Part shown: positions 41,798 through 51,924 of the stretch, piece by piece
Position numbering within the stretch: the first letter of the stretch is position 1
Layout of the letters: each line of letters begins with the position of its first letter
Origin: Serratia sp. AKBS12
GTDB taxonomy: Bacteria; Pseudomonadota; Gammaproteobacteria; Enterobacterales; Enterobacteriaceae
Reading direction: 5' to 3'
Assembly: GCF_024793895.1 (NCBI RefSeq)
Contig: NZ_JANUSB010000006.1
Span: forward strand, 1-64,000
Length of the DNA: 64,000 nt
Position numbers and translations under genes: made by a program
The notes under the pieces: generated by a model
Told to the model about the DNA's origin: nothing
What the model saw: only the letters and a program-made list of their open reading frames with translations
Database searches by the model: none

Positions 41798-41866
41798 TTG
41801 CCGGGCAATTAATGACGAAAAGCAAAGCCTTCTCATCTTTTCATCTCTATACTGTTGGGCAGGTTG

Positions 41867-41883
41867 ACTGCCGGTACGGCAGT
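41867..41883 (+). promoter_or_regulatory. Hairpin in the tpiA leader, behind a TATACT -10 box
   Basis: ACTGCCG (41867-41873) pairs perfectly with CGGCAGT (41877-41883). A -10-like TATACT lies at 41848-41853, so the stem would fall near the 5' end of the tpiA mRNA, about 40 bases before the ATG. Confidence 0.4.
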
Positions 41884-41924
41884 ATTAATTTCGACTCTCG
41901 CGTTCCCTTGTTGGAGGAAAAAAC

Positions 41925-42692
41925 ATGCGTCATCCATTAGTTATGGGTAACTGGAAGCTTAACGGCAGCACTCACATGGTTAACGAGCTGATCGCCGGCT
42001 TGCGCAATGAACTGAGCAGCGTAGAAGGCTGCGGCGTGGCCATCGCCCCACCGGTAATGTACCTGGATCAAGCCAAACATCAGCTGGCCGGCAGCCGTAT
42101 CGCGCTGGGTGCGCAAAACGTGGACATCAATCTGTCCGGCGCCTTCACCGGCGAAGTTTCCGCCAACATGCTGAAGGACGTTGGTGCGCAATACATCATC
42201 ATCGGCCACTCCGAGCGTCGCACTTATCACAAGGAAACCGATGAAGCGATCGCAGAGAAATTTGCCGTACTGAAAGAAGCCGGCCTGATCCCGGTGCTGT
42301 GCATCGGTGAGACCGAAGCAGAAAACGAAGCGGGTAAAACCGAAGAAGTATGCGCACGTCAGATCGATGCCGTACTGAAAACCCTGGGCGCACCGGCAAT
42401 GAAAGACACCGTTATCGCTTATGAGCCAGTATGGGCCATCGGTACCGGCAAATCGGCTACCCCTGCGCAGGCACAGGCGGTACACAAATTCATTCGTGAC
42501 CACATTGCCAAGCACGACGCCGACGTTGCGGCAGGTGTGATCATCCAGTACGGCGGCTCGGTCAATGATAAAAATGCCGCAGAACTGTTTGCACAGCCGG
42601 ACATCGACGGTGCACTGGTTGGCGGCGCGTCGCTGAAAGCCGACGCGTTCGCGGTGATCGTCAAGGCTGCGGCCGAAGCGAAAAAAGCCTGA
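41925..42692 (+). CDS. tpiA: Triose-phosphate isomerase
   Basis: Glycolytic isomerase interconverting dihydroxyacetone phosphate and glyceraldehyde-3-phosphate. The 255-residue protein has GNWKLNGS with the active lysine, the catalytic histidine in [11 protein letters not shown] near residue 95, the catalytic glutamate in [12 protein letters not shown] near residue 167, and the phosphate loop [14 protein letters not shown] stands just before the ATG. A bidirectional terminator follows. Confidence 0.98.
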   Translation: MRHPLVMGNWKLNGSTHMVNELIAGLRNELSSVEGCGVAIAPPVMYLDQAKHQLAGSRIALGAQNVDINLSGAFTGEVSANMLKDVGAQYIIIGHSERRTYHKETDEAIAEKFAVLKEAGLIPVLCIGETEAENEAGKTEEVCARQIDAVLKTLGAPAMKDTVIAYEPVWAIGTGKSATPAQAQAVHKFIRDHIAKHDADVAAGVIIQYGGSVNDKNAAELFAQPDIDGALVGGASLKADAFAVIVKAAAEAKKA

Positions 42693-42712
42693 TAACGCAC
42701 GACTCTGAATGA

Positions 42713-42740
42713 CAAAACCCCGGCATGCCGGGGTTTTTTA
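42713..42740. terminator. Bidirectional terminator between tpiA and sbp
   Basis: CCCCGGC (42718-42724) and GCCGGGG (42727-42733), with AAAA before and TTTTTT after, serving the convergent tpiA and sbp genes. Confidence 0.92.
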
Positions 42741-42753
42741 TTGTGCAACTGGC

Positions 42754-43743
42754 TTAACGCCTGCTGATTTCGTCGAATTTGCCGCCGCTGGCGAAATGTT
42801 CCTTTTGCGCTTTGCTCCAACCGCCGAACGTATCATCCACGGTGAACAGTTTCAGTTTCGGGAACTGCGCGGCGAATTTGGCTTCGACCGCCGGATCGCG
42901 TGGACGATAATAATTTTTCGCCGCGATGGTTTGGCCTTCCGGCGTGTACAGATATTTCAGGTAGGCGTTTGCAACGTCTCGCGTCCCGCGCTTATCGACC
43001 ACCCGATCGACAACCGAAACCGTCGGTTCTGCCAGAATCGATTCGCTCGGGGTAATAATTTCGAATTTATCCTTACCCAACTCTTTTTCTGCCAGCAACG
43101 CTTCGTTTTCCCAGGCGATCAGTACGTCGCCAATGCCACGCTCGACAAAGGTGTTGGTTGAGCCACGAGCGCCAGAATCCAGCACTTCGACGTTTTTATA
43201 CAGGTTTTTGACAAACTTCTGCGCCTTGGCCTGATCGTTATTGTTGTGGTGCAGCGCATAGCCCCACGCCGCCAGGTAGTTCCAGCGTGCACCACCGGAC
43301 GTTTTCGGGTTAGGAGTGATGACGGAAACGCCTGATTTCACCAAATCCGGCCAGTCGTGAATCTGCTTCGGGTTGCCTTTACGTACCAGGAAAACGATGG
43401 TCGAGGTATAAGGCGCTGAGTTATCCGGCAGCCGCTTGATCCAGTTTTTATCGATACGACCACGCTCGGCAATCGCGTCAACGTCATAGGCCAGCGCCAG
43501 CGTCACCACATCGGCTTCGATACCGTTAATCACCGACGTCGCCTGCTTGCCGGAACCACCATGCGACTGGCGTACAGTGACGTTGTCGCCGCTCTGCTGC
43601 TGCCAATATTTGCTGAATGCCGCATTATATTCCTGATAAAACTCACGCGTCGGGTCATACGAAACGTTCAACAATTGAATGTCTTTCGCCACCGCACCGG
43701 TAGTCAGTAACAACAATGACAGCCCTACACCCCATTTACGCAT
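42754..43743 (-). CDS. sbp: Periplasmic sulfate-binding protein
   Basis: Binding component of the sulfate/thiosulfate ABC importer. A 19-residue signal peptide (ending TTGAVA) precedes the mature [17 protein letters not shown]. The sulfate-contact motif [10 protein letters not shown] near residue 60 and the [13 protein letters not shown] segment near residue 150 are conserved. The 329-residue length equals E. coli Sbp. No transporter genes adjoin; the membrane subunits are presumably encoded elsewhere, as in E. coli. Confidence 0.96.
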   Translation of the reverse strand: MRKWGVGLSLLLLTTGAVAKDIQLLNVSYDPTREFYQEYNAAFSKYWQQQSGDNVTVRQSHGGSGKQATSVINGIEADVVTLALAYDVDAIAERGRIDKNWIKRLPDNSAPYTSTIVFLVRKGNPKQIHDWPDLVKSGVSVITPNPKTSGGARWNYLAAWGYALHHNNNDQAKAQKFVKNLYKNVEVLDSGARGSTNTFVERGIGDVLIAWENEALLAEKELGKDKFEIITPSESILAEPTVSVVDRVVDKRGTRDVANAYLKYLYTPEGQTIAAKNYYRPRDPAVEAKFAAQFPKLKLFTVDDTFGGWSKAQKEHFASGGKFDEISRR

Positions 43744-43878
43744 CGCACGCTCTCCCAGAAAAATAGTCGCAACCTCAATCGGTTGATATAGCCCAGAGCC
43801 TGCCAGAAACTGGCCTGATGATTAAAGACTAAAAAATTTATGGCTAGACGATTCTGGAATATGACAGCGTGGAAGCAT

Positions 43879-43906
43879 AAAAAAACCCCCGAAAACGGGG
43901 GCTTTG
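43879..43906 (-). terminator. Terminator after pfkA
   Basis: Minus strand: CCCCCG-TTTT-CGGGGG (43886-43901) followed by seven T residues (43879-43885). Confidence 0.92.
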
Positions 43907-43924
43907 GGCGTTATAACCGAAAGA

Positions 43925-44887
43925 TCAGTACAATTTCTTGGCGGTATCCAGCCAATCGCCACGGAACGGACGCTTCATGTTTTCAATGGCGTCAATGATG
44001 TCATGGTGCACCATTTTCTCGTTTTGGATGCCCACGCAACGACCGCCATAACCTTTCAGCAGCAGTTCGATGGAGTAAGCACCCATGCGTGAAGCCAGGA
44101 TGCGGTCATATGCCACTGGGGAACCGCCGCGTTGAATGTGGCCCAGCACGGTGGCACGGGTTTCACGCTTGGTTTCCTGCTCAATATAAGCCGCCAGCTC
44201 ATCGATGTCGCAGATATGCTCGGTAATGGCCACGATGGCGTGTTTTTTGCCTTTGGCGATACCGGCTTTGATTTCACATACCAAATCTTCGCGGTTGAAT
44301 TCGATTTCCGGCAATACGATGAACTCGCACCCACCGGCGATGGCCGCCGCCAGCGTCAAATCCCCGCAGTAACGCCCCATCACTTCAACGATGGAGATAC
44401 GCTGATGTGAAGAGGAAGTATCGCGCAGTCGGTCAATCGCTTCCACCACGGTTTCCAGTGCGGTGAAGTAACCGATAGTGTAATCGGTGCCGGCTACGTC
44501 GTTATCGATGGTCCCTGGCAGGCCGATGCACGGGAAACCTTCTTCGGTCAGGCGCTTGGCTCCCATATATGACCCGTCGCCGCCGATCACTACCAGCGCA
44601 TCAATGCCGCGTTTTTTCAGGTTTTCGATAGCCTTGGCGCGTACGTTTTCATCCCTGAACTCCGGGAAGCGTGCCGACCCCAGGAAGGTGCCGCCACGAT
44701 TGATCATATCGGACACGCTGTAACGGTCCAACTGCTCCATGCGATCTTCATACAAGCCAAGGTAGCCGTCGTAAATACCAAAAACGTCCAGACCTTCCGT
44801 AAGCGCGGCGCGCACAACGCCACGGATCGCAGCGTTCATACCTGGCGCGTCACCGCCACTCGTCAGTACACCGATTTTCTTGATCAT
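43925..44887 (-). CDS. pfkA: 6-Phosphofructokinase I
   Basis: ATP-dependent phosphorylation of fructose-6-phosphate, the committed step of glycolysis. The 320-residue protein has the ATP motif [25 protein letters not shown] near residue 102, the catalytic [10 protein letters not shown] near residue 125 (Asp127 base) and [12 protein letters not shown] with substrate-contact residues. The length equals that of E. coli PfkA, so this is the allosteric major isozyme. The 233-base gap to fieF holds its promoter region; no terminator for fieF is obvious there. Confidence 0.98.
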   Translation of the reverse strand: MIKKIGVLTSGGDAPGMNAAIRGVVRAALTEGLDVFGIYDGYLGLYEDRMEQLDRYSVSDMINRGGTFLGSARFPEFRDENVRAKAIENLKKRGIDALVVIGGDGSYMGAKRLTEEGFPCIGLPGTIDNDVAGTDYTIGYFTALETVVEAIDRLRDTSSSHQRISIVEVMGRYCGDLTLAAAIAGGCEFIVLPEIEFNREDLVCEIKAGIAKGKKHAIVAITEHICDIDELAAYIEQETKRETRATVLGHIQRGGSPVAYDRILASRMGAYSIELLLKGYGGRCVGIQNEKMVHHDIIDAIENMKRPFRGDWLDTAKKLY

Positions 44888-45120
44888 GACTACCTCTGAA
44901 CTTGTAGATGCAATTTCTTAAGAATTTTGTATTCGCCGATTGCGCCGTCCGCGTTTCCGGTTGCAGCAACCCCGCTTTACGGATTTTATTGCTGGATATT
45001 ATAACAAAAACACCCAGCTGAATTGATTCAGGTCACACTAAATCAAGGTAAAAAAGCTCATCGCACGCCGAGTTAAACCCAGGTTGCCCAACGTCATATC
45101 AGCCATACCGTATAGGCTGA

Positions 45121-46023
45121 TTATAGCTCCCATTGCCCCTGGCGACCCGGGGGAACTACAGAGCAAGGATCCTGGTGAATAATGATATCCGCCCCGGGAA
45201 AATGCTCCAGCAGCGTTTTTTCTACTCTTTCGGCCAATAAGTGCGCCTGCATCAGCGGCAGATTGTCTTCCATTTCCAAATGCAGTTGGATGAACTTGGT
45301 CGGGCCGGATTGGCGAGTGCGTAAATCATGGGCGCCTTTTATTCCCGGCAAGGACGATACCACCTCGATGATCGCCCGCCGCTCTTCATCCGGCAATGCG
45401 CGATCCAGCAATGATTGCACCGCTTCATAACCCATGCGCAACGCGCTGTAGAGGATGTAAACGCCAATGCCCAGCGCAAACAGCGCATCTGCCCGCTGAA
45501 AGCCGTACCAGCTTAGCCCAAGCGCTATAAGAATAGCACCATTCATCATGACATCTGACTGATAATGCAGCATATCTGCTCTTACCGCCTGACTGCGAGT
45601 TTTTCTTACTACCCACCGTTGATAGGTCACCAGCATCAGGGTGCTGAGCAACGCTACCAACGTGACGGCAATGCCGACGCCAGGCTCGCGCATGGTCTGC
45701 GGAGAATAGAGATGTTGAAAACCGGTAAGAAACAGGAACAACGCAGAGCCGGAGATAAACATGCTTTGCGCCAGCGCAGCCAATGATTCGGCCTTACCGT
45801 GGCCGAAGGTGTGTTCTTGGTCGGCCGGCTGTAAAGAATAGCGCACCACCAACAGATTGGTCAGCGAAGCGGCAATATCCACCAGTGAATCCACCAGCGC
45901 AGCCAACACGCTTACCGACCCGGTGATATACCAGGCAACAATTTTGATCAGCAGTAACGTAGCGGCCAATACGGTGGCGGCCAGGGCGGCGGACTTCACC
46001 AGGCGCGCATATTGCTGTTGCAT
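45121..46023 (-). CDS. fieF: Ferrous-iron (cation) efflux pump FieF
   Basis: Cation diffusion facilitator exporting Fe2+ and Zn2+ with proton exchange. The 300-residue protein has six membrane helices. Metal-site residues sit in [10 protein letters not shown] (Asp45/Asp49 type) and in [11 protein letters not shown] (His153/Asp157 type). The C-terminal cytoplasmic metal-binding domain ends with IIHQDPCS. The length matches that of E. coli. It lies between pfkA and cpxP, as in E. coli. Confidence 0.96.
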   Translation of the reverse strand: MQQQYARLVKSAALAATVLAATLLLIKIVAWYITGSVSVLAALVDSLVDIAASLTNLLVVRYSLQPADQEHTFGHGKAESLAALAQSMFISGSALFLFLTGFQHLYSPQTMREPGVGIAVTLVALLSTLMLVTYQRWVVRKTRSQAVRADMLHYQSDVMMNGAILIALGLSWYGFQRADALFALGIGVYILYSALRMGYEAVQSLLDRALPDEERRAIIEVVSSLPGIKGAHDLRTRQSGPTKFIQLHLEMEDNLPLMQAHLLAERVEKTLLEHFPGADIIIHQDPCSVVPPGRQGQWEL

Positions 46024-46072
46024 AACCAGTCCCGTTTGATTTTTCTCGGTTCAGTATAACGGAATGTCAGGC

Positions 46073-46099
46073 AAAAAAAGCCCCGCCATCATGGCGGGG
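46073..46099 (-). terminator. Terminator of cpxP and CpxQ
   Basis: CCCCGCC-ATGAT-GGCGGGG stem followed by seven T residues on the minus strand. Confidence 0.9.
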
Positions 46100-46131
46100 A
46101 AGACAGGGATGGTGTCTATGGCAAGGAAAAA
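46073..46131 (-). ncRNA. cpxQ: CpxQ small RNA (3' UTR of cpxP)
   Basis: On the minus strand, the cpxP 3' UTR contains TTTTCCTTGCCATAGACACC and CATCCCTGTCTTCCCC. It then has a CCCCGCC/GGCGGGG hairpin (46081-46099) and seven T residues (46073-46079). This is the seed and terminator layout of CpxQ, the ~58-base Hfq-bound RNA released from cpxP mRNA by RNase E in Salmonella and E. coli. It represses envelope-protein mRNAs in the Cpx response. The 5' end at the T-run is inferred from that cleavage site. Confidence 0.85.
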
Positions 46132-46138
46132 CAGGGTA

Positions 46139-46633
46139 CTACTCAGTCGTACTCAACTTCTGGGCAGAAGTTTGTTGCAAACCAGAAATCTGTTGCTCCA
46201 TCTGCTGCATACGCTGCTGATGCTTCTGGTCTAAAACGCTTTTTTGCTTAGGCGTCAGCAGGTTATACATCTGATTGCGCACTCGGGCCATTTCGACCTG
46301 TCGCTTAACCTGTTCCTGAGCCATTCTTTCCGCCTGCGCATGCACGGCGGCTTCATCAAATTTGTCTGCGGTTACCAGCTTATGCATGGCTTCCATTTCA
46401 GCTACATTGACACCAGGCAGATCGTTACGAGCCTGGCGCATCAAGTCGCGCATTTGTTGGCGCTGCTGTTCGGTCAGGCTAACCCCATCAAACATGTGGT
46501 GTTGGCCGGGAAGCGTGTTCATCGCAATATGCGTAGAAGACGGGAGCGTTTCCGATATAGTCTCGGCAGCAGTGGCGGCGGAAGAACCTATCGCCAGCAT
46601 TGGTGCCATAACTAATGCGGTCACCTTACGCAT
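46139..46633 (-). CDS. cpxP: Periplasmic Cpx stress adaptor CpxP
   Basis: Periplasmic inhibitor of CpxA and adaptor for DegP. It has a signal peptide of about 22 residues (IGSSAATAA before ETIS) and two LTxxQ-type motifs: LTEQQRQQMRDLM near residue 53 and LLTPKQKSVL near residue 125. At 164 residues it is close to E. coli CpxP (166). It is divergent from cpxRA across a perfect CpxR box and carries the CpxQ RNA in its 3' UTR. Confidence 0.95.
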   Translation of the reverse strand: MRKVTALVMAPMLAIGSSAATAAETISETLPSSTHIAMNTLPGQHHMFDGVSLTEQQRQQMRDLMRQARNDLPGVNVAEMEAMHKLVTADKFDEAAVHAQAERMAQEQVKRQVEMARVRNQMYNLLTPKQKSVLDQKHQQRMQQMEQQISGLQQTSAQKLSTTE

Positions 46634-46712
46634 TTTTACTCCTCGTTTTTTCCACTTTGCGAATCAACGAAGAGCAGTGTACTGCCGCACCTGCAAACAT
46701 CCGTCAGGGCAT

Positions 46713-46727
46713 GTAAAACTACGTAAA
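46713..46727. promoter_or_regulatory. CpxR box between cpxP and cpxR
   Basis: Perfect GTAAA-N5-GTAAA (46713-46717 and 46723-46727). It lies 79 bases upstream of cpxP and 53 bases upstream of cpxR, consistent with CpxR activation of cpxP and autoregulation of cpxRA. Confidence 0.92.
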
Positions 46728-46780
46728 GTCATGGAATACCAACGGTTGATGACGTATTTTGCGTCAGGAGGTAAATCATA

Positions 46781-47479
46781 ATGAACAAGATTCTGTTAGT
46801 GGACGACGACCGCGAGCTGACCTCGCTGTTGAAAGAATTGCTTGAAATGGAAGGCTTTACCATTGTCGTTGCTCATGACGGCGAACAGGCGTTGTCACTG
46901 CTGGACAGCTCCATCGATCTCCTGCTTCTCGATATCATGATGCCGAAGAAAAATGGTATCGACACCTTGAAAGAATTACGCCAACACCACCAAACGCCGG
47001 TGATCATGCTGACCGCGCGCGGCAGCGAGCTGGATCGCGTGCTCGGTCTGGAGCTCGGCGCCGACGACTACCTGCCGAAACCGTTCAACGATCGTGAGCT
47101 GGTGGCACGCATCCGCGCCATTTTGCGCCGTTCCAACTGGAGCGAGCAGCAACAAAACGTTGATACCAGCGCACCCACGCTGGATGTTGACGGCCTGCAG
47201 CTCAACCCGGGGCGGCAGGAAGCCAGTTTCGACGGCCAGGTGCTTGATCTGACCGGCACCGAATTTACGCTACTCTATCTGCTGGCCCAGCATCTTGGCC
47301 AGGTAGTGTCACGCGAATTGCTGAGCCAGGAAGTCTTGGGCAAGCGTCTGACGCCGTTCGATCGCGCCATCGACATGCATATTTCCAACCTGCGACGTAA
47401 ACTGCCCGACCGTAAAGATGGCCACCCATGGTTCAAAACCCTGCGCGGCCGCGGCTATTTAATGGTATCTGCAACATGA
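46781..47479 (+). CDS. cpxR: Envelope-stress response regulator CpxR
   Basis: OmpR-family response regulator, 232 residues. The receiver domain has the acidic pocket VDDDRE and the phosphorylated Asp51 in LLLLDIMMP. The C-terminal winged helix (about residues 130-232) ends with KTLRGRGYLM. GTCAGGAGG stands before the ATG. Its stop overlaps the cpxA start (ATGA), so the pair is translationally coupled. Confidence 0.98.
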   Translation: MNKILLVDDDRELTSLLKELLEMEGFTIVVAHDGEQALSLLDSSIDLLLLDIMMPKKNGIDTLKELRQHHQTPVIMLTARGSELDRVLGLELGADDYLPKPFNDRELVARIRAILRRSNWSEQQQNVDTSAPTLDVDGLQLNPGRQEASFDGQVLDLTGTEFTLLYLLAQHLGQVVSRELLSQEVLGKRLTPFDRAIDMHISNLRRKLPDRKDGHPWFKTLRGRGYLMVSAT

Positions 47480-48864
47480 TCAACAGTTTGACGGCACGCA
47501 TCTTCGCCATATTCTGGTTTACATTAGCGCTGGTGCTAATGCTGGTGTTGATGGTGCCCAAGCTCGACTCTCGCCAAATGACGTCGCTGCTGGACAGCGA
47601 ACAGCGGCAGGGGTTGATGCTGGAACAGCATGTCGAGGCCGAATTGCAACAGGATCCGGCCAACGACCTGATGTGGTGGCGGCGCCTGTTCCGCGCCATC
47701 GACAAGTGGGCTCCGCCCGGCCAGCGTTTGCTGCTGGTGACCAGCGAAGGCCGCGTTATTGGCGCACAGCGCAATGAAATGCAAATCGTGCGTAACTTCA
47801 TTGGCCAGTCTGACAACTCCGATCATCCCAAGAAGAAAAAATATGGCCGCGTTGAGCTGGTCGGCCCCTTCTCGGTACGCGACGGGGAGGACAACTATCA
47901 GCTGTACCTGATTCGGCCAGCCAACAGTCCGCAATCCGACTTTATCAACCTGATGTTCGACCGACCATTGCTGCTGCTGATTGTCACCATGCTGATCAGC
48001 GCACCGCTGCTGCTATGGCTTGCCTGGAGCCTGGCTAAACCGGCACGCAAATTGAAAAACGCCGCGGATGACGTGGCGCGCGGCAACCTGAAGCAGCATC
48101 CTGAACTGGAGGCCGGACCGCAGGAGTTCCTGGCTACCGGTGCCAGTTTCAACCAGATGGTCAGCGCGCTGGAGCGCATGATGACCGCCCAGCAACGGTT
48201 GATTTCCGATATTTCCCACGAGCTGCGCACGCCGTTGACGCGCCTGCAATTAGCCACCGCGCTGATGCGCCGCCGCCACGGTGAAGGCCATGAATTGGCA
48301 CGTATCGAAACCGAAGCACAGCGCCTGGATTCGATGATTAACGACCTGCTGGTCTTGTCTCGCGGGCAGCAAAAAAGTGAACTGGTACGTGAGATGCTCA
48401 AGGCCAACGAACTGTGGGCCGATGTACTGGATAACGCCGGCTTTGAAGCCGAACAGATGGGCAAACAGCTTGAGGTCACGTCACCACCGGGGCCATGGAC
48501 GCTATTTGGCAACGCAGGTGCCCTGGACAGCGCGCTGGAAAACATCGTGCGAAACGCCCTGCGTTACTCGCATACACGCATTGTGGTGGCATTCAGCGCC
48601 GATAATCAGGGTATTACCATCGTAGTTGACGATGACGGCCCAGGCGTCAGCCCGGAAGACCGCGAGCAGATCTTCCGGCCATTTTACCGTACCGATGAAG
48701 CACGCGATCGAGAATCCGGCGGCACCGGCCTGGGGCTGGCGATCGTCGAGGCGGCGGTCACGCAGCATCGCGGCTGGGTGAAAGCCGAAGACAGCCCGTT
48801 CGGCGGCCTGCGTTTGGTACTGTGGTTACCACTGCACCAACGCAAATCCTCGCGCGATCATTAA
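47476..48864 (+). CDS. cpxA: Envelope-stress sensor histidine kinase CpxA
   Basis: Inner-membrane sensor kinase and phosphatase for CpxR. The 462-residue protein has two membrane helices (about residues 8-28 and 165-185) flanking a periplasmic sensor domain, then HAMP. The phosphorylated histidine is in SDISHELRTPLTRL near residue 248. The ATPase boxes are NIVRNALRYS, DDDGPGV and GGTGLGLAIV. The start MINSLTAR overlaps the cpxR stop by four bases; the longer frame from 47428 lies within cpxR. Confidence 0.97.
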   Translation: MINSLTARIFAIFWFTLALVLMLVLMVPKLDSRQMTSLLDSEQRQGLMLEQHVEAELQQDPANDLMWWRRLFRAIDKWAPPGQRLLLVTSEGRVIGAQRNEMQIVRNFIGQSDNSDHPKKKKYGRVELVGPFSVRDGEDNYQLYLIRPANSPQSDFINLMFDRPLLLLIVTMLISAPLLLWLAWSLAKPARKLKNAADDVARGNLKQHPELEAGPQEFLATGASFNQMVSALERMMTAQQRLISDISHELRTPLTRLQLATALMRRRHGEGHELARIETEAQRLDSMINDLLVLSRGQQKSELVREMLKANELWADVLDNAGFEAEQMGKQLEVTSPPGPWTLFGNAGALDSALENIVRNALRYSHTRIVVAFSADNQGITIVVDDDGPGVSPEDREQIFRPFYRTDEARDRESGGTGLGLAIVEAAVTQHRGWVKAEDSPFGGLRLVLWLPLHQRKSSRDH

Positions 48865-48939
48865 CCGGCCGAGCGCCGCTCCGCGACAAACCCCGCCCGG
48901 ATTTGCTATTCTGCGCCCCTCTCATGAGGGGCTTTTACC

Positions 48940-49413
48940 ATGCTGAATATCGTTTTATTTGAACCCGAAATCCCACCCAATACCGGCAATATCATTCGCC
49001 TGTGCGCCAACACCGGCTTTCAGCTGCACGTGATTGAACCCATGGGCTTCCCGTGGGATGACAAACGCCTGCGCCGCGCCGGACTCGATTACCATGAATT
49101 TACCAGCGTCAAACGCCACGCCGATTATGCAGCGTTCATGGCCAGCGAACAGCCGCAGCGCCTGTTTGCCCTGACCACCAAAGGCACGCCGGCACACAGC
49201 GCGGTCAAATATCAGCAAGGGGATTATTTGCTATTTGGCCCGGAAACGCGCGGTCTGCCGGCAGAAATCCTCGATGCCTTGCCACCACAGCAAAAAATCC
49301 GCATTCCCATGCAGGCGCAAAGCCGTAGCATGAACTTATCCAATGCGGTCGCGGTGGTGGTGTACGAAGCCTGGCGTCAGTTGGATTATGCCGGTGCGCT
49401 GATCAAGCAGTAA
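48940..49413 (+). CDS. trmL: tRNA (cytidine/uridine-34-2'-O)-methyltransferase TrmL
   Basis: SPOUT-class enzyme that 2'-O-methylates the wobble base of two tRNA-Leu species. The 157-residue product has the N-terminal [18 protein letters not shown] and the knot-forming motifs [10 protein letters not shown] and [20 protein letters not shown]. The length equals that of E. coli (formerly yibK). In E. coli trmL is far from cpxA; here it starts 75 bases after it. GAGGGG precedes the ATG. Confidence 0.96.
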   Translation: MLNIVLFEPEIPPNTGNIIRLCANTGFQLHVIEPMGFPWDDKRLRRAGLDYHEFTSVKRHADYAAFMASEQPQRLFALTTKGTPAHSAVKYQQGDYLLFGPETRGLPAEILDALPPQQKIRIPMQAQSRSMNLSNAVAVVVYEAWRQLDYAGALIKQ

Positions 49414-49414
49414 C

Positions 49415-49440
49415 AAAAAGGCCGCACTGATGGCGGCCTG
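49415..49440 (-). terminator. Terminator after cysE
   Basis: AGGCCGC (49419-49425) pairs with GCGGCCT (49433-49439). On the minus strand the stem is followed by TTTTTG, so it should end the gpsA-cysE transcript, and it lies just after the trmL stop. Confidence 0.75.
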
Positions 49441-49464
49441 AAAAGTCTGACGTCAGGTTGGCGC

Positions 49465-50286
49465 TCAAATGCCGTCGCCATATTCAAACCCATGATTGGA
49501 ACCGTTAAAATACTGGTCCATATCCATCGACGGTTTGTCGCTCTCCGGTCGGCCGACGATGCGCGCTGGCACCCCTGCGGCAGTGGTGTGCGGCGGTACA
49601 GGTTGCAATACCACCGAACCGGCGCCGATTTTTGCCCCTTTGCCGACTTCGATATTGCCGAGGATTTTTGCACCCGCGCCAATCATCACCCCTTCACGGA
49701 TTTTGGGATGACGATCGCCGCTGGTTTTGCCGGTACCACCCAGTGTGACAGACTGCAAAATGGAAACGTCGTTTTCCACCACCGCGGTTTCGCCGATGAC
49801 GATACCGGTCGCATGATCGAGCATGATGCCGCAGCCGATATTCGCCGCCGGGTGAATATCCACACCAAAAGCGACAGATATCTGGTTTTGCAGGTAAATC
49901 GCCAGCGCTTCACGACCTTGCAGCCACAGCCAGTGGCCGATACGATAAGCCTGCAAGGCGTGGAAGCCTTTCAGGTACAGCAGCGGCGTAGAGTATTTGT
50001 CCACCGCCGGGTCACGCAACCGCACCGCAAGAATATCGCGCGCCGCAGAGGCAATCATCTGTGCATCGGCGCGATAGGCGTCTTCTACTACTTCGCGCAC
50101 CGCAATTGCCGGCATGATCGGATTGGCCAGCTTGTTGGCCAATATGTAACTGAGCGCGCTGCCCAGGTTTTCGTGCTTAAGCAACGTCGCATGGAAAAAG
50201 CTAGCCAGCATCGGTTCACAATCAGCCAGCGCCCGCGCCTCTGATTTAATGCAGCTCCAGACCTGTTCTAACTCTTCTGACGACAT
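49465..50286 (-). CDS. cysE: Serine O-acetyltransferase
   Basis: Makes O-acetylserine for cysteine synthesis. The 273-residue protein has an N-terminal helical domain and a C-terminal left-handed beta helix built from hexapeptide repeats (for example GIMLDHATGIVIGETAVV with the catalytic His/Asp). The C-terminal tail FEYGDGI ends in the isoleucine that docks into CysK to form the cysteine synthase complex. It is the last gene of the yibN-grxC-secB-gpsA-cysE cluster. Confidence 0.97.
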   Translation of the reverse strand: MSSEELEQVWSCIKSEARALADCEPMLASFFHATLLKHENLGSALSYILANKLANPIMPAIAVREVVEDAYRADAQMIASAARDILAVRLRDPAVDKYSTPLLYLKGFHALQAYRIGHWLWLQGREALAIYLQNQISVAFGVDIHPAANIGCGIMLDHATGIVIGETAVVENDVSILQSVTLGGTGKTSGDRHPKIREGVMIGAGAKILGNIEVGKGAKIGAGSVVLQPVPPHTTAAGVPARIVGRPESDKPSMDMDQYFNGSNHGFEYGDGI

Positions 50287-50407
50287 TGTTTTCCTCTCTG
50301 CCTTACAAAAACAGGCAACCCCGCCGACGCCGGCAAGGCAGCCAATTATACGTAACAGGCGCGATAGTCGCGCCCTGTGGGCTCAGCGTACTGCGCCCAT
50401 TGCCAGA

Positions 50408-51427
50408 TCAGGCACTGTGTTTTTCGTCTTTCCGTGTACGCCCTAGCAGGCTCAGCGCTGCTTCGCGGGCATTTTTATTACAGTACAACACCTGGTAAAT
50501 CTGTTCGGTGATGGGCATTTCCACCCCGTGACGCTGCGCCAGCGCCAGCACTTCTTTGGTATTGCGGTAGCCTTCGACCACCTGACCAATGCTCTGCTGC
50601 GCCTCTTCCACGCCCTTCCCCTGCCCCAGCATAATACCGAAGCGGCGATTGCGTGATTGATTATCCGTGCAGGTTAACACCAGATCGCCCAGCCCGGCCA
50701 TGCCCATAAAGGTCGATGGATCGGCACCCAACGCGGAGCCCAGTCGGCTCATTTCTGCCAGGCCTCGGGTGATCAGCGCGGTGCGGGCGTTGGCGCCAAA
50801 ACCAATGCCGTCAGACATACCGGCACCGATGGCAATCACGTTTTTAACCGCCCCGCCCAGTTGCACACCGATAAAATCCGGGTTGCTGTATACGCGGAAG
50901 CTTTTGCCGCAGTGCAGCAACTGCTGCAGATCGTCGGCAAATTGTTCGTCCGTCGCCGCCAGCGCAATGGCGGTCGGCAGGCCCGCCGCCAGCTCTTTGG
51001 CAAACGTCGGTCCGGACACCACCGCCAATGGAATGGTATCGCCAAGCGCTTCGCGTGCCACGTCCTGCAATAGCCGGCCGGTTTCCGCCTCCAGTCCCTT
51101 GGTAGCCCATACGATACGCGCATCGGTACGCAGCAGCGGCTTCAACTGGCGTAATACGTCGCCAAAGACGTGGCTGGGCACCACCACCAATACATCGCGG
51201 CTGGCCGCCAGTGCACGTGCCAAATCGGCTTCGAGCAGCAAAGTATCGGGGAATGGTACATCGGGAAGGAACGTCTGATTACAGCGCTCGCGTTGCAGTT
51301 TGGCTATCTGGTCGGGGTTGTGGCCCCATAGCACTACCGTGTGGCCGTTGCGCGCCAGCGTAATGGCTAAAGCGGTGCCGTACGAGCCGGCACCGATAAC
51401 GGTCATTGAAGCATTGACGGTATTCAT
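50408..51427 (-). CDS. gpsA: Glycerol-3-phosphate dehydrogenase [NAD(P)+]
   Basis: Reduces dihydroxyacetone phosphate to glycerol-3-phosphate for phospholipid synthesis. The 339-residue protein has the dinucleotide fold [20 protein letters not shown] at residues 11-30 and the catalytic lysine region [17 protein letters not shown] near residue 200. [21 protein letters not shown] follows. Its ATG overlaps the secB stop (TGATG), so the two are translationally coupled, the same arrangement as in E. coli. Confidence 0.97.
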   Translation of the reverse strand: MNTVNASMTVIGAGSYGTALAITLARNGHTVVLWGHNPDQIAKLQRERCNQTFLPDVPFPDTLLLEADLARALAASRDVLVVVPSHVFGDVLRQLKPLLRTDARIVWATKGLEAETGRLLQDVAREALGDTIPLAVVSGPTFAKELAAGLPTAIALAATDEQFADDLQQLLHCGKSFRVYSNPDFIGVQLGGAVKNVIAIGAGMSDGIGFGANARTALITRGLAEMSRLGSALGADPSTFMGMAGLGDLVLTCTDNQSRNRRFGIMLGQGKGVEEAQQSIGQVVEGYRNTKEVLALAQRHGVEMPITEQIYQVLYCNKNAREAALSLLGRTRKDEKHSA

Positions 51428-51897
51428 CAGGCATCCTGATGTGGTGCGGCACCTTCGCCTTCGGCCTGCTGTTGCAGATAGTTCATGAACAGCGCATCAA
51501 AGTTGACCGGTGCCAGGTTCAATTGCGGGAACGTACCACGGGAAACCAGAGCGGTGATGCACTCGCGCGCATACGGGAACAGAATGTTCGGGCAATATGC
51601 ACCCAGGCAATGCGCCAGTTGCGTACCATCAATACCAGCCACGGAGAAGATACCCGCCTGCTGCACTTCGCACAGGAATGCGGTTTCTTCGCCCAGCGAC
51701 GCGGTTACGGTTACGCGCAGTACCACTTCATACACCTCATCCGCCAACTGGCTGGATGCAGTATCAAGATCAAGTTTAACTTCCGGCTGCCATTCCTGCT
51801 GGAAAACCTGTGGTGCATTTGGCGCTTCAAAAGAGATGTCTTTGGTGTAGATACGCTGGATCTGGAAAGCCATCTCGGTGCTGTTTTGTTCTGACAT
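51427..51897 (-). CDS. secB: Protein-export chaperone SecB
   Basis: Tetrameric cytoplasmic chaperone that keeps preproteins unfolded and hands them to SecA. The 156-residue product is a close match to E. coli SecB (155), with [19 protein letters not shown] near the start and the [20 protein letters not shown] and FPYARE segments in the middle. It overlaps gpsA by one base. A 179-base gap with a palindromic element separates it from grxC. Confidence 0.98.
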   Translation of the reverse strand: MSEQNSTEMAFQIQRIYTKDISFEAPNAPQVFQQEWQPEVKLDLDTASSQLADEVYEVVLRVTVTASLGEETAFLCEVQQAGIFSVAGIDGTQLAHCLGAYCPNILFPYARECITALVSRGTFPQLNLAPVNFDALFMNYLQQQAEGEGAAPHQDA

Positions 51898-51924
51898 GTG
51901 TGTAATACCCTTAGTTAAATGTCC

